Assembly: GCA_030037705.1 (NCBI GenBank)
Contig: JASHQE010000143.1
Location: 1-35,815, forward strand
DNA length: 35,815 bases
Direction: 5' to 3'
Source of the DNA: Acidobacteriaceae bacterium
Lineage (GTDB): Bacteria; Acidobacteriota; Terriglobia; Terriglobales; Acidobacteriaceae
How positions within the stretch are numbered: position 1 is the first letter of the stretch; each line of letters starts with the position of its first letter. The notes under the pieces were generated by a model. It searched no databases, had not been told where the DNA came from, and was given only the letters and a program-made list of their open reading frames with translations. Positions 1 through 6,260 of this stretch are shown in pieces. The translations under genes were made by a program, and so were the position numbers.

Positions 1-318
1 CCCCTGCATCTCCGTAATGAGGCTGTGATCTTCTTCCAGGAACACAATACAGCAGCGCAGGTTGCCGCAGCGGACGAGGCCATCAAGGCGGACCCCAATG
101 ACGCGATCCTCTATTACATCAAGGGGCAGGGGCTCATCCAGAACGCGACCATTGATCCCAAGACACAAAGGATCGTTCTGCCGGACGACTGCACCGCGGC
201 CTACCAGAAGTATCTTGATCTTGCGCCGAACGGCCCGTACGCCGCGGAGGTGGCCGGCATCCTGGCGCAGGCCGGGCAGAAGATCAGTTCTTCCTATAAG
301 GCCGGCAAGAGCAAGTAA
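1..318 (+). CDS. C-terminal part of a TPR-type protein (5' end outside window)
   Basis: The frame is open from the first base, so the gene begins upstream of the window; the GTG at 25 is internal. The visible 105 residues contain a TPR-like helical segment (AADEAIKADPNDAILYYIKGQ) and a second one (CTAAYQKYLDLAPNGPYAAEVAGIL) with the Tyr/Leu/Ala/Pro spacing of tetratricopeptide repeats. The protein ends in a lysine-rich tail (YKAGKSK). Such proteins normally act as protein-protein scaffolds and in Acidobacteriota are often exported, but the signal region is not visible here. A strong hairpin terminator follows the stop codon, so this gene ends its own transcription unit. The TPR assignment is likely; a specific role cannot be given. 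Confidence 0.7.
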   Translation, partial: PLHLRNEAVIFFQEHNTAAQVAAADEAIKADPNDAILYYIKGQGLIQNATIDPKTQRIVLPDDCTAAYQKYLDLAPNGPYAAEVAGILAQAGQKISSSYKAGKSK

Positions 319-338
319 GCCAGGCTCCATCGGTACCC

Positions 339-374
339 AAGGGCGTTCGCTGCGGCGAGCGCCCTTTGTGTTTC
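339..374 (+). terminator. Rho-independent terminator after the TPR gene
   Basis: A 12-bp stem (339-350 with 355-366, one G-T wobble) closes on a TGCG tetraloop and is followed by a T-rich stretch (TTTGTGTTT). It sits 20 bp after the stop codon at 318 and before moeA. Confidence 0.8.
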
Positions 375-444
375 TGCGGAACTATCCACCAAGCCTGTCT
401 GGCCCTGTGCAGACCCACGGCAAGCGGGATTCTACAATCCAAGC

Positions 445-1710
445 ATGAGCTCCGGTTTGCCGAGCTATGACGAAGCTGCCGCGCTGGTTGCCGCGTACGC
501 TGCCCAATTGAATCCTTACGGCCAGGCGGAGCGCGTGGGGCTCGACCAGGCGCATGGCCGCGCACTGGCCCGGCCGCTCTGCGCGGACCGCGATCAGCCG
601 CCCTTTGCCCGCTCTACGCGTGATGGCTATGCCTGCCGGGCGGCTGAGGCCGCTGAACACGTGAACCTCGCTGTTGCCGGCTTGACCCGCGCAGGGGAAG
701 CGCCGGGAGGTCCGTTGCCCCGGCAAACGGTCTGGGAGATTATGACCGGCGCACCGGTTCCCGATGGCGCGGATGCGGTCGTGATGGTAGAGCATGTGGA
801 AGCCGAAGGCGGACGTGTACGTCTGCTCCCGCCACGGACAGTCACTGCAGGCGAAAATATCGTGGCTCAGGGTGCGCAGGCCCGTGCGGGCGAAGAATTG
901 CTCCCTGCCGGGACCGCGATCGGCTTTGCGCAGGTGGCGCTTGCGGCAGCCTGCGGCTACGCGGAGCTTGAGGTCTTTGCGCGACCGCGCGTGGCCATCC
1001 TCACCACCGGCGATGAAATCGTTCCGGTCGAATCCGAGCCCGCACCGGGCCAGATCCGCAACTCGAACGGCCCCATGCTGGCGGCCTTGGTTTCCGCAGC
1101 CGGCGGCGAACCTTGGATTCTGCCCACGGCGCGGGACAACGCCGAAGCGCTTGACGCCGCACTGGCACAATCCGCAAGCGCCGATCTGCTGCTGGTTACC
1201 GGGGGTGTTTCCGCGGGCAAATTTGATCTTGTCGAGCCGGCGCTGGCCCGCTGCGGCGCGCGCTTTCACTTTACCGGCGTGCGTATGCAGCCCGGCAAGC
1301 CGGTGGTATTTGCGGAACTGCCAACCCCCGGCACCAAACGCAACCAAAACCAGCGCCCCGCGCAGCAGTGCTGCTTTGGGCTGCCCGGGAATCCGGTCTC
1401 CTCGGCAGTGACGTTTCTGCTTTTCGCGGCGCCGGTGCTGGCAGCGCTGAGTGGCCGGCTCGACCGTGGTCCGCGCTTCGCGCTGGCGCGGCTCGCGGAG
1501 GATGTGAAAGGCCGGCCGGGACTCACGCGATTCCTGCCCGCATCGTGCACGTTCGGAGCGAGGAACGGCGAACTGCCGGAGGTCGCATGTGTGGAGTGGC
1601 AGGGATCGGGCGACTTGGCGGCCATGGCTCGATCCAACTGCTTCCTCGTCGTCCCGGAGGAGACGGAACGGCTTCCGGCGGGCGCGACTGTGCGTATTCT
1701 GCTTGGGTGA
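445..1710 (+). CDS. moeA: Molybdopterin molybdenumtransferase MoeA
   Basis: MoeA inserts molybdate into adenylylated molybdopterin, the last step in making molybdenum cofactor, in the cytoplasm. The 421-residue product has the family length. Visible hallmarks are the N-terminal RSTRDGYA segment, EIMTGAPVPDGADAVV, the MoCF-biosynthesis domain with ILTTGDEIV, the VTGGVSAGKFD loop, MQPGKPVVF, and the FGLPGNPVSS motif. A short Gln/Arg-rich stretch (KRNQNQRPAQQCC) lies just before FGLPGNPVS, a loop of variable length. No strong ribosome binding site precedes the ATG, so the start is probable rather than certain. moaC follows after 6 bp, so the two are co-transcribed. Confidence 0.95.
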   Translation: MSSGLPSYDEAAALVAAYAAQLNPYGQAERVGLDQAHGRALARPLCADRDQPPFARSTRDGYACRAAEAAEHVNLAVAGLTRAGEAPGGPLPRQTVWEIMTGAPVPDGADAVVMVEHVEAEGGRVRLLPPRTVTAGENIVAQGAQARAGEELLPAGTAIGFAQVALAAACGYAELEVFARPRVAILTTGDEIVPVESEPAPGQIRNSNGPMLAALVSAAGGEPWILPTARDNAEALDAALAQSASADLLLVTGGVSAGKFDLVEPALARCGARFHFTGVRMQPGKPVVFAELPTPGTKRNQNQRPAQQCCFGLPGNPVSSAVTFLLFAAPVLAALSGRLDRGPRFALARLAEDVKGRPGLTRFLPASCTFGARNGELPEVACVEWQGSGDLAAMARSNCFLVVPEETERLPAGATVRILLG

Positions 1711-1716
1711 GGATGT

Positions 1717-2202
1717 ATGCCCGAATCCACGAGACTTTCGCATTTTAACGAGACAGGCCAGGCTTCCATGGTCGATGTAAGCGGCAAGCCGGCTACAAGG
1801 CGCACCGCGACCGCCTCGGCCTTTGTGGAGCTCTCTGCGGTCGTGCTGGCCGCGCTGCCCGCAAATCCCAAAGGCAATCCGCTCGAAGTGGCTCGTTTTG
1901 CGGGAATGCAGGCCGCCAAGCGTACATCCGACCTGATTCCCATGTGCCATCCGCTCGCGCTGGCGCACGTGGACGTGCAGGCCGAGGTCGTCGGGGGCGG
2001 CGTGCGCATCACGGCTACAGCGGCGACTGTAGGTCCAACCGGGGTGGAGATGGAGGCGCTCACCGCCGCAGCCGTGGCTGCGCTTACCATCTACGATATG
2101 ACCAAGGCATTGGACAAGGGCATCGTGATCCGTGAAGTCCGTCTCGAATCAAAAACCGGCGGCAAGAGCGGAGATTTTTTTCGAGCCCCGGAGGCTAAGT
2201 GA
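1717..2202 (+). CDS. moaC: Cyclic pyranopterin monophosphate synthase MoaC
   Basis: MoaC converts the GTP-derived 3',8-cyclo-dihydro-GTP made by MoaA into cyclic pyranopterin monophosphate, the first stable cofactor intermediate. The 161-residue length is normal. Family motifs are complete: LSHFNETGQASMVDVS at the start, KRTSDLIPMCHPL in the middle, GVEMEALTAAAVAALTIYDMTK carrying the catalytic Asp and Lys, and a C-terminal KTGGKSGDF. The start codon lies 6 bp after the moeA stop, and the GTGAGGA overlapping that stop serves as ribosome binding site. moeA-moaC therefore form a small cofactor operon; no moaA, moaE or moaD is visible here. Confidence 0.96.
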   Translation: MPESTRLSHFNETGQASMVDVSGKPATRRTATASAFVELSAVVLAALPANPKGNPLEVARFAGMQAAKRTSDLIPMCHPLALAHVDVQAEVVGGGVRITATAATVGPTGVEMEALTAAAVAALTIYDMTKALDKGIVIREVRLESKTGGKSGDFFRAPEAK

Positions 2203-2238
2203 TCACGCGCGCTCGTGATGGGACGAGTTCTCCACAAC

Positions 2239-2268
2239 TTGCCCCGGTGCGGCGGCCCCTCGTATCAT
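2239..2268 (+). promoter_or_regulatory. Candidate sigma70-type promoter for the pyr operon
   Basis: TTGCCC (2239-2244) and TATCAT (2263-2268) are separated by 18 bp, matching the -35 and -10 consensus at 4/6 and 5/6 positions. It lies 43 bp upstream of pyrR in the gap after moaC. Judged by eye only. Confidence 0.4.
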
Positions 2269-2311
2269 CCGGCAAGAGCCTAAACAGAGCGAGCGAAGAG
2301 GAAAAACAGCC

Positions 2312-2881
2312 ATGAGCCAAACAGAAAATGTGACTGGCTTGCGCGTGAAGGGTCGCCTCATGTCTGCCTCGGAGATTGAGCGCACGCTGGTGCGTCTGGC
2401 CCACGAGGTCGTGGAAAAGAGCAATGGCAGCGAAGATCTGGCGCTGGTGGGCATTAAGCGCCGCGGTATTCCGCTCGCCGAGCGGCTGGGCAAACTGATT
2501 TCGAGCATCGAAAAACGGCCTGTCGATACGGGCGTGCTGGATATTCAGTTCTACCGCGACGATCTCTCTACTGCCGGGGTCCGGCCTGTGGTTACGCCGG
2601 GATCGATCGGCTGCGAGGTCGAAGGCCGCGATGTCGTGATCTGCGACGATGTGCTCTATACCGGCCGCACTGTCCGTGCCGCCCTCGATGCGCTCTTCGA
2701 TCACGGCCGCCCGCGCCGCGTGCAACTTGCCGTCCTGATCGACCGCGGCCATCGCGAGCTGCCGATCGAGGCCACCTACGTGGGTAAATATGTGCCCACC
2801 AGCAGCCGCGAGATCATCGAGGTGAAATTTCAGGAAGTTGACGGCACGGAGCAGGTGCTGCTCGTAGAACGCATAGGTTGA
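2312..2881 (+). CDS. pyrR: PyrR: pyrimidine operon regulator / uracil phosphoribosyltransferase
   Basis: PyrR senses UMP/UTP and, in Bacillus and relatives, binds pyr mRNA to promote termination; it also has uracil phosphoribosyltransferase activity. The 189-residue protein has the PyrR signature segments GIKRRGIPLAERL (about 48-60), the PRPP-binding loop VVICDDVLYTGRTVRAAL (about 108-125), LIDRGHRELPIEATYVGK (142-159) and VPTSSRE. A slightly extended N-terminus (MSQTENVTGLRVKG) precedes the domain. The ATG follows a purine-rich AAGAGGAAAAACAGCC. It leads the pyrR-pyrB-pyrC operon, and hairpins in the pyrR-pyrB gap are candidates for its RNA target. Whether this PyrR acts by attenuation here is inference. 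Confidence 0.95.
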   Translation: MSQTENVTGLRVKGRLMSASEIERTLVRLAHEVVEKSNGSEDLALVGIKRRGIPLAERLGKLISSIEKRPVDTGVLDIQFYRDDLSTAGVRPVVTPGSIGCEVEGRDVVICDDVLYTGRTVRAALDALFDHGRPRRVQLAVLIDRGHRELPIEATYVGKYVPTSSREIIEVKFQEVDGTEQVLLVERIG

Positions 2882-2900
2882 AGAGCCGCTCGCGCAAGGA

Positions 2901-2957
2901 CGAGCAGCTAAGAGCTGAAAGCTGATAGCTCGTTTTGGACCGGAGCCTGGTGCTCCG
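2901..2957 (+). promoter_or_regulatory. Two hairpins between pyrR and pyrB, candidate attenuator
   Basis: First hairpin: AGCTA (2906-2910) pairs with TAGCT (2926-2930), followed inward by AG/GA mismatches and an AGCT/AGCT stem on a GAA loop; CGTTTT follows. Second hairpin: CGGAGC (2941-2946) pairs with GCTCCG (2952-2957) and ends 13 bp before the pyrB ATG. In Bacillus subtilis, PyrR-controlled attenuators occupy gaps of this kind. The T-run is short, and I do not see the Bacillus-type PyrR binding consensus. Confidence 0.35.
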
Positions 2958-2970
2958 ATGAAAGATCCGC

Positions 2971-4113
2971 ATGATCAAGGTCGCTGCACGCCGCGCATTA
3001 CGCACCCCGTCTGTACCTGCATCTCCATTTCCTTATCATCCCGGCTCATTGCTCTCCATTCTTGATCTCAGCGTGGAGGATGTGAGCCGGCTGCTCGAGC
3101 GGTCTACCGGGCTTGAAAAAGAGGATCCGCTCAAGCGCGACCGCATCCTGGCCAAGCGGCGCATTGCGCTGCTGTTCTACGAATCCTCAACGCGGACGCG
3201 CACGAGCTTTGAGTTGGCGGCAAAAGCGCTTGGAGCGGACACGACGCTGGTTTCGAATCTGAGCTCCAGTATTGAAAAAGGTGAGTCGCTCAAAGACACC
3301 GGATTGACGCTGCGCGCGCTGGGAGCTGAAGCCATCATTCTGCGCCACAACTCATCGGGCTCGCCCTGGCTGCTGGAGCAATCAACGCACCTGCCCGTAC
3401 TCAACGCCGGCGACGGCATGCACGAGCACCCAACGCAGGCGCTGCTCGATCTGCGCACGATCCTCAACCACTTCGATCCAAAAACCAGAACCTGTCATTT
3501 TGAACGAGTTGAGCGAGGACGCGCCAGCGGACGAGTCGAAGCCGAAGACTCGCCGTGGCGAGGATCTGCGGTTCCCATCAAAGCCGATACCCTCGCCGGC
3601 CTCACCGTCACCATCGTCGGCGACATTCTGCATAGCCGCGTGGCGCGCTCGAACATGCTTTTGTTGCCGCGCCTCGGCGCGCGCGTGCTGCTCTGCGGAC
3701 CGAAAGAGCTTTTGCCGGAGATCGCTGCGCAGGCTTGTCCCGGTATCCCACCCCAGCAACAAAAACCTGCTGCTGGGGACCCCGGGGTCGCCATCGAACG
3801 CGACTTCGAAGCCGCGATGCGCCAGTCGCAGGCCATTATGATGTTAAGAATTCAGGCCGAACGGCTGGCCGGCCTGCAGCTCGACCTCGACGAGTACAAG
3901 GCCCGCTATCAGCTCACCGGCCAGCGGCTGGCGGCGCACGCGCCCAACGCAATCGTGATGCATCCAGGACCGATCATCCGCGGCATGGAGATTACGGCCG
4001 GCGTGGCCGACGGCCCACAATCGACGATCCTTGAACAGGTAACACACGGACTGGCGATCCGCATGGCGGTGATGGAGCGGGCGCTCGCGGCAACGCACGG
4101 AGGCCGCGCATGA
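2971..4113 (+). CDS. pyrB: Aspartate carbamoyltransferase, catalytic chain, with repeat-derived insertions
   Basis: PyrB condenses carbamoyl phosphate with aspartate, the committed step of pyrimidine synthesis. Visible motifs are ESSTRTRTSF (71-80, carbamoyl-phosphate loop), the SSSIEKGESLKDT 80s-loop region (98-110), HPTQALLDL (153-161), GDILHSRVARSN (217-228), MMLRIQAER (290-298) and MHPGPIIRGMEI (330-341). At 380 residues it is about 70 longer than the usual 305-315. The excess is an N-terminal extension of about 25 residues, an insertion at about 174-201 and another at about 257-272. Both insertions are encoded by DNA resembling intergenic palindromic repeats elsewhere in the window. They lie between conserved motifs, so activity is plausibly retained. 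The N-terminus is uncertain: the ATG at 2971 is the first in frame, but a later start is possible. The 3' end overlaps pyrC by ATGA. Confidence 0.93.
   Translation: MIKVAARRALRTPSVPASPFPYHPGSLLSILDLSVEDVSRLLERSTGLEKEDPLKRDRILAKRRIALLFYESSTRTRTSFELAAKALGADTTLVSNLSSSIEKGESLKDTGLTLRALGAEAIILRHNSSGSPWLLEQSTHLPVLNAGDGMHEHPTQALLDLRTILNHFDPKTRTCHFERVERGRASGRVEAEDSPWRGSAVPIKADTLAGLTVTIVGDILHSRVARSNMLLLPRLGARVLLCGPKELLPEIAAQACPGIPPQQQKPAAGDPGVAIERDFEAAMRQSQAIMMLRIQAERLAGLQLDLDEYKARYQLTGQRLAAHAPNAIVMHPGPIIRGMEITAGVADGPQSTILEQVTHGLAIRMAVMERALAATHGGRA
3492..3573 (+). repeat. Interspersed palindromic repeat (copy A) lying in frame inside pyrB
   Basis: The segment begins CTGTCATTTTGAACGA and ends GAGGATCTGCGGTT. 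Intergenic repeats in this window share these ends: in reverse orientation, 35456-35517 begins AACCGCAGATCCT and ends GATGACAG. AGGATCTGCGGTT (13 nt) is identical to the intergenic copy. The central part differs from the other copies and lacks their TCCGCCGCGGCGGA core. It encodes pyrB residues about 174-201, absent from ordinary aspartate carbamoyltransferases. Confidence 0.7.
3739..3785 (+). repeat. Second hairpin-forming repeat-like insertion inside pyrB
   Basis: CCCCAGCA (3751-3758) and TGCTGGGG (3771-3778) form a perfect 8-bp stem. ATCCCACCCCAGCA (3745-3758) is the exact reverse complement of 14 nt at 35518-35531, next to intergenic repeat copy E. It encodes a Pro/Gln-rich stretch (PGIPPQQQKPAAGDPG) in a surface-loop position of pyrB. 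Confidence 0.5.
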
Positions 4114-5411
4114 CCACCCTCGCCATCCGCAATGGCCATCTCGTCGACCCTGCCGCCGGCGTGGACGCGGCCAAGGACATTCTGCTCAAAGACGGTCGCG
4201 TGGCCGAGATCGCCGGGCCAGGCAAGCTCAAGCAGGCGCAGGGCGCGGAGATCCTCGACGCGACCGGCCTGATCCTTGCGCCGGGCCTCATCGATATCCA
4301 TGTTCATCTGCGTGAGCCGGGCCAGGGCTACAAGGAGACCATCGCTACCGGAACGGCCGCCGCCGCCGCCGGAGGATTCACCGCCGTCGCCGCGATGCCC
4401 AACACCACGCCGGTGAATGACTCAACGGAGATCACGCGCTGGATGCAGGCGCCGGAGCGGGGTGCGCAGGTGCGTGTCTTTCCCATCGCCGCGGCCACAC
4501 GCGGATCGAAGGGTGAGTCGATCAACGATTTCGCGGCGCTCAAATCCGCAGGCGCTGTGGCCGTTACGGACGATGGCCGGCCCATCTTGAAAGATGGCGT
4601 GATGCGCGAGAGCCTTGCTGCCGCAGCGCGCGTCGGTCTCACCGTAATCCAGCACGCCGAAGATACGCGGCTCACACAGGGTGCGAGCATGAACCTGGGA
4701 CCTGCCTCCTTCAAGCTTGGCTTGCGCGGTATGCCGCCCGAAGCAGAGTCGGGACTCGTTGAGCGCGACATCCGGCTGGTTGCCGAGCTGCGCGATGCGC
4801 ACCCGCACCTGCATGTGGCGCATACTTCCACGGCTGCGGCTGTGGCGGCAGTGCGCCAGGCGCGCCGCAATGGGCTGCGCGTGACGTGCGAGGTCGCGCC
4901 GCATCATTTCCTGCTCACCGAGGAGCACGTCGGCCTCTACAACACGCACGCCAAGATGAATCCGCCGCTGCGCTCGGCTGCCGACCGCGATGCGATGATC
5001 GAAGGCATTCTCGATGGCGTGGTCGATGCGATAGCCACCGACCACGCGCCGCATGCACAGCATGAAAAAGAGGTCGAGTTCGAGCAGGCGCCGAACGGCA
5101 TCACCGGTCTTGAAACGGCACTGGGCCTATGCCTGCGCTGGCTGCACAGAGAGTGGAAGATGCCGCTGGGCCGGGTGCTGGGCCTGCTGAGCGCGCAGCC
5201 AGCGGCGCTCTTGAACCTGAAGGGCCGCGGAACATTGACGGTGGGCAGCTATGCCGATGTCGTTATCTTCGACCCCAAGGCGGAGTGGACGTATCGCGCA
5301 ACCGAATCGAAGTCAAAGGCCAAGAACACGCCCTTCGACGGCTGGATCATGCAGGGCCGGGTTCGCTGGACGATCAGCGAGGGCCGCGTGGCGTTTGCGA
5401 ATCCAGCCTAG
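4110..5411 (+). CDS. pyrC: Dihydroorotase, class I
   Basis: PyrC cyclises carbamoyl aspartate to dihydroorotate, the step after PyrB. The 433-residue amidohydrolase has all expected metal and substrate motifs: DIHVHLREPGQGYKET (His64, His66), AAMPNTTPVND, TDDGRPI (bridging Asp region, about 153-159), QHAED (His182), VAHTST (His238) and ATDHAPH (Asp311). The HxH followed by LREPG and the Asp-containing TDDG segment are typical of the class I enzymes that pair with PyrB in many bacteria. Its ATG overlaps the pyrB stop (ATGA), giving translational coupling. No carA, carB or pyrD follows; the operon ends in repeat-rich intergenic DNA. Confidence 0.96.
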   Translation: MTTLAIRNGHLVDPAAGVDAAKDILLKDGRVAEIAGPGKLKQAQGAEILDATGLILAPGLIDIHVHLREPGQGYKETIATGTAAAAAGGFTAVAAMPNTTPVNDSTEITRWMQAPERGAQVRVFPIAAATRGSKGESINDFAALKSAGAVAVTDDGRPILKDGVMRESLAAAARVGLTVIQHAEDTRLTQGASMNLGPASFKLGLRGMPPEAESGLVERDIRLVAELRDAHPHLHVAHTSTAAAVAAVRQARRNGLRVTCEVAPHHFLLTEEHVGLYNTHAKMNPPLRSAADRDAMIEGILDGVVDAIATDHAPHAQHEKEVEFEQAPNGITGLETALGLCLRWLHREWKMPLGRVLGLLSAQPAALLNLKGRGTLTVGSYADVVIFDPKAEWTYRATESKSKAKNTPFDGWIMQGRVRWTISEGRVAFANPA

Positions 5412-5451
5412 TATGGTGCCCGAGAAATTCGCAGCATAATTGGCAAGGAGC

Positions 5452-5538
5452 AACCGCAGATCCCCTTCGACTTCGCTCAGGGCAGGCTTTCGGCTCTCCG
5501 CCGCGGCGGACCACGGCGGACTTCGCTCAGGATGACAG
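5452..5538 (-). repeat. Interspersed palindromic repeat, copy B
   Basis: It starts AACCGCAGATCC and ends GATGACAG. The 42 nt at 5497-5538 are identical to 35476-35517 and include the palindrome TCCGCCGCGGCGGA. The 26 nt at 5463-5488 match 35561-35586 with one difference. It lies in the 286-bp gap between pyrC and the DoxX gene; I see nothing else in that gap. Confidence 0.85.
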
Positions 5539-5697
5539 GCGCATTTTTGATACGAACTTCTGGGATAGGACGCTAGTCGGCCAAGAGGTTGTCTTCATCG
5601 CCGTTGGAGCGAGCGTTTATTCCTCGAGAAAATGTCCTCAGCCGCTCTCTTTGGCATCCAATCGCCCAGCGGCGGGAAAGCGCCGAGGAGGCTTGAG

Positions 5698-6093
5698 ATG
5701 TTCACAATACCGGCTGCGCTGCTCTACGCGGACTGGGCGCTGTTTCTGATGCGCCTGGTGGTAGCGGCGGTCTTCGGGACCAGCGGGTTCGGCCATCTCA
5801 AATCGCCGCGCCAGCGTGCTGAGAGCCTCGGGATGAGCGTGGGATTTACGATCTTTCTCGGCGCCGCGGAGCTGGCCGCCGCGCTTGCTCTAGTCGTCGG
5901 CTTTCTGACGCAATGGGCCGCGATCGGGCTCATCCTCATCATGCTCGGCGCGATCTACCTGAAGATCGCCCAATGGAAGACCGGCTTCTGGGGCGAGAAG
6001 TCCTCTGGCTGGCACTATGATCTGCTTTTCGTCGTCATGAATCTTGTGATTCTGTGCACCGGCGGCGGCCGCATCGCTCTGATGCCGGCGTGA
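5698..6093 (+). CDS. DoxX-family membrane protein
   Basis: A 131-residue integral membrane protein with four hydrophobic segments: about 5-25 (ALLYADWALFLMRLVVAAVF), 45-68 (GFTIFLGAAELAAALALVVGF), 70-90 (WAAIGLILIMLGAIYL) and 108-125 (YDLLFVVMNLVILCTGGG). The pattern GTSGFGHLKSP, then GAAELAAALAL, then a WHYDLLFVVMNLVI ending resembles DoxX/DoxD-like proteins. These are small inner-membrane proteins linked to quinone or thiol redox stress in some bacteria. The ATG at 5698 is chosen because AGGAGG lies 7 bp upstream; a longer frame from 5632 lacks such a site. The exact substrate is unknown. Confidence 0.8.
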   Translation: MFTIPAALLYADWALFLMRLVVAAVFGTSGFGHLKSPRQRAESLGMSVGFTIFLGAAELAAALALVVGFLTQWAAIGLILIMLGAIYLKIAQWKTGFWGEKSSGWHYDLLFVVMNLVILCTGGGRIALMPA

Positions 6094-6100
6094 AAGACGT

Positions 6101-6122
6101 TCCCTGAATCCATCATCAGGGA
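6101..6122 (+). terminator. Hairpin after the DoxX gene, possible terminator
   Basis: TCCCTGA (6101-6107) pairs perfectly with TCAGGGA (6116-6122) across an 8-nt loop, 7 bp after the stop codon. No T-run follows, so termination is uncertain. Confidence 0.35.
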
Positions 6123-6210
6123 GTCCAATCTACCTATTGCCCGCGGCCGCCCAACCGTCTATCCTGTCCCGGCGCGCGTTGTGTGGGCATCGGGTGCAGC
6201 GATGCGCGCC

Positions 6211-6260
6211 AGGACAAAAGCATTCCGCGAGGACAAAGCATTCCGAGGGCAAAAGTATTC
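6211..6260 (+). repeat. Three imperfect tandem repeats abutting the alditol oxidase start
   Basis: AGGACAAAAGCATTCCGCG (6211-6229), AGGACAAAGCATTCCG (6230-6245) and AGGGCAAAAGTATTC (6246-6260) stand head to tail and end exactly at the ATG at 6261. The last unit supplies a weak ribosome binding site (AGGG). They could be protein or RNA binding sites, or replication-slippage products. Confidence 0.6.

Noticed and set aside
1318..1380. Extra Gln/Arg-rich loop in MoeA as another repeat-derived insertion
   Set aside because: No nucleotide match to the repeats in this window was seen, and this loop is variable in length in MoeA proteins.
382..1968. A minus-strand open frame of 528 codons opposite moeA
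   Set aside because: The plus strand encodes a complete MoeA with all motifs; the antisense product has no recognisable domain.
6094..6260. An extended N-terminus of the alditol oxidase from 6183
   Set aside because: The upstream codons are only the tandem repeat, with no ribosome binding site, and the ATG at 6261 begins a leader peptide.
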